Assembly (NCBI GenBank): GCA_001787465.1 | Contig: MFXJ01000104.1 | Location: forward strand, 4,084 to 11,284 | DNA length: 7,201 bases | Direction: 5' to 3' | Source of the DNA: Candidatus Peregrinibacteria bacterium RIFOXYB2_FULL_32_7 | Lineage (GTDB): Bacteria; Patescibacteriota; Gracilibacteria; UBA1369; GWF2-33-10 | In this document: positions 6,355 to 7,201 of the stretch, piece by piece | Layout of the letters: the number at the start of each line of letters is the position of its first letter | Position numbering within the stretch: the stretch's first letter is position 1 | Made by a program: the position numbers and the translations under genes | The notes under the pieces: generated by a model | Seen by the model: the letters and a program-made list of their open reading frames with translations, nothing else | What the model was told of the DNA's origin: nothing | Databases searched by the model: none

Positions 6355-7089
6355 TCACATATTTTGCGTTTTCGCCTTGGCGATTTCATGATACGGACTT
6401 AAATCTAAAATTTTTCTATAAATTTCTAAGGCTTTTGCAGTGTCCCCATCTTGTTCACTATAAGCCGCTAAAACTAACAAAGCATCAATATCTTTTGTTT
6501 CGCGTTTAACCCAATTTTCATATTGTTCGCGAGCTTTTTTCATCTCGCCCATCTGTTCATAAACTCTGGCTAAATTAATAAACCTTTCTTTCCTATTTGA
6601 ATCAATTTCCAAAGCTTTTTGATAAGCTTTTACAGCGGTATCGAAATCCCCTTTTACATAATAACAAAGACCTAAATTTGTAAAATAAACAGCATTTGGA
6701 TGTTTTTGAATTAAAATTTCATAAATCCCCTCAGCTTTATGATACTGCTTTTGGATCATATAAATTTTTGCTAATCGATGCTGAATCGCTGAACTTTCTC
6801 CATGATTAGCTAAAACTTCTATCAAAGTTTTTTGAGCAGAATCAAAATCTTGATCTTTAATAAGATTATCAACATCCATCAGAATTTTATCTAATTTTAT
6901 AAATTTTTTATCAATTTCGATATCAATTTCCTCATCATCAATAGTAAATTCCTCCTTTTTATCAAGATTTTTATCATTCAAAGCGTCAGTTTTCTGCCAA
7001 TGAAGTCCTTTTTTAGTTAAAATATATCGATAGGTAAAAATTGCACCTAAGCCAATGATAGAAATAATTAATAAGAAAATATAGAACAT
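6355..7089 (-). CDS. Membrane-anchored tetratricopeptide (TPR) repeat protein
   Basis: Protein of 244 residues with one N-terminal membrane segment (about 2-20, no cleavage site, followed by RYILTKK, so the rest probably faces the cytoplasm). A very acidic linker follows (about 44-62, EEFTIDDEEIDIEID). Then come at least four TPR units at about 101-134, 135-168, 169-201 and 202-235, and a weaker helical pair at 66-98. Typical TPR positions are visible: NLGLCYYVKGDFDTAVKAYQKALEID and LARVYEQMGEMKKAREQYE. TPRs are protein-binding scaffolds; the partner is not evident. A TAA four codons upstream limits the start to the ATG at 7089. AGGAG occurs 31 bases upstream, too far to serve this start. The gene converges on the vanW-family gene with 3 bp between stops and no visible terminator hairpin. 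Confidence 0.88.
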   Translation of the reverse strand: MFYIFLLIISIIGLGAIFTYRYILTKKGLHWQKTDALNDKNLDKKEEFTIDDEEIDIEIDKKFIKLDKILMDVDNLIKDQDFDSAQKTLIEVLANHGESSAIQHRLAKIYMIQKQYHKAEGIYEILIQKHPNAVYFTNLGLCYYVKGDFDTAVKAYQKALEIDSNRKERFINLARVYEQMGEMKKAREQYENWVKRETKDIDALLVLAAYSEQDGDTAKALEIYRKILDLSPYHEIAKAKTQNM

Positions 7090-7146
7090 TATTAAATTGT
7101 TAAATTATTGATTTCTATACTCCTACGCTTTAATAATTTAAAATTG

Positions 7147-7168
7147 TATAATGCTACGTAGCTTTATA
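7147..7168. promoter_or_regulatory. 22-bp imperfect palindrome upstream of the TPR gene
   Basis: A perfect 10-bp palindrome GCTACGTAGC (7153-7162) is flanked by TATAAT on the left and TTTATA on the right. This gives ten matching base pairs out of eleven, with a single T-T mismatch (7152/7163). It lies 58-79 bases upstream of the minus-strand TPR start and contains a TATAAT (-10-like) on the plus strand, with another at 7165-7170. It could be an operator for a dimeric regulator or part of a divergent promoter region. No convincing -35 partner was found, and palindromes of A+T bases arise easily here. Confidence 0.3.
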
Positions 7169-7201
7169 ATATTGTTTATTTACCTTATAAAATAAATAAT
7201 T

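Noticed and set aside
7151..7195. 14-codon plus-strand hydrophobic micro-ORF (MLRSFIILFIYLIK)
   Set aside because: It is very short, lacks a ribosome-binding site and lies in A+T-rich sequence, where hydrophobic short frames arise easily.

Overview
The window is A+T-rich bacterial DNA with six genes of standard genetic code (TAG, TAA and TGA all act as stops), one truncated at the left edge, plus one tRNA and one intergenic repeat patch. No single gene fixes the taxon. The combination suggests a member of the Candidate Phyla Radiation (Patescibacteria), but this is an inference: short gaps, a divergent RNase Y, a VanW-family exported protein with peptidoglycan-binding-like modules, a LysW-like carrier without pathway neighbours, and almost no Shine-Dalgarno sequences.

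Layout, left to right. The 3' part of a P-type cation ATPase gene (plus strand, to 1237) runs tail-to-tail into nnrD (minus strand, 1185-2036), overlapping it by 53 bp. A 150-bp A+T-rich gap carries a plausible promoter for tRNA-Asp(GTC) at 2187-2263. The tRNA converges on a small LysW-like zinc-ribbon gene (minus, 2303-2503). A 149-bp gap then holds a plausible promoter for rny (RNase Y, 2653-4272). Downstream of rny lies a repeat patch (about 4277-4414): AATTCCT-like heptamers, a long-loop inverted repeat ATTCCCGC/GCGGGAAT, and more heptamers. It ends six bases before the likely TTG start of a YtxH-like membrane protein gene (4420-4668). Six bases further on begins a secreted VanW-family protein (4675-6351). 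A membrane-anchored TPR protein gene (minus, 6355-7089) converges on it with a 3-bp gap. The last 112 bp are A+T-rich and contain a 22-bp imperfect palindrome.

Functional picture: housekeeping genes for ion transport, NAD(P)HX repair, RNA turnover and tRNA-Asp are mixed with envelope-associated genes (YtxH-like, VanW, TPR). The ytxH-like/vanW pair looks like an operon. The other genes are mostly separated by changes of strand and do not form one pathway. The points most worth a second look are the orphan LysW-like carrier ending in EDWEE, the heptamer-hairpin-heptamer element, the RNase Y HD domain with an apparent insertion of about 27 residues, and the Na,K-ATPase-like ion-site residues of the P-type ATPase. 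I found no CRISPR array, transposase, phage gene or clearly new multi-gene system.
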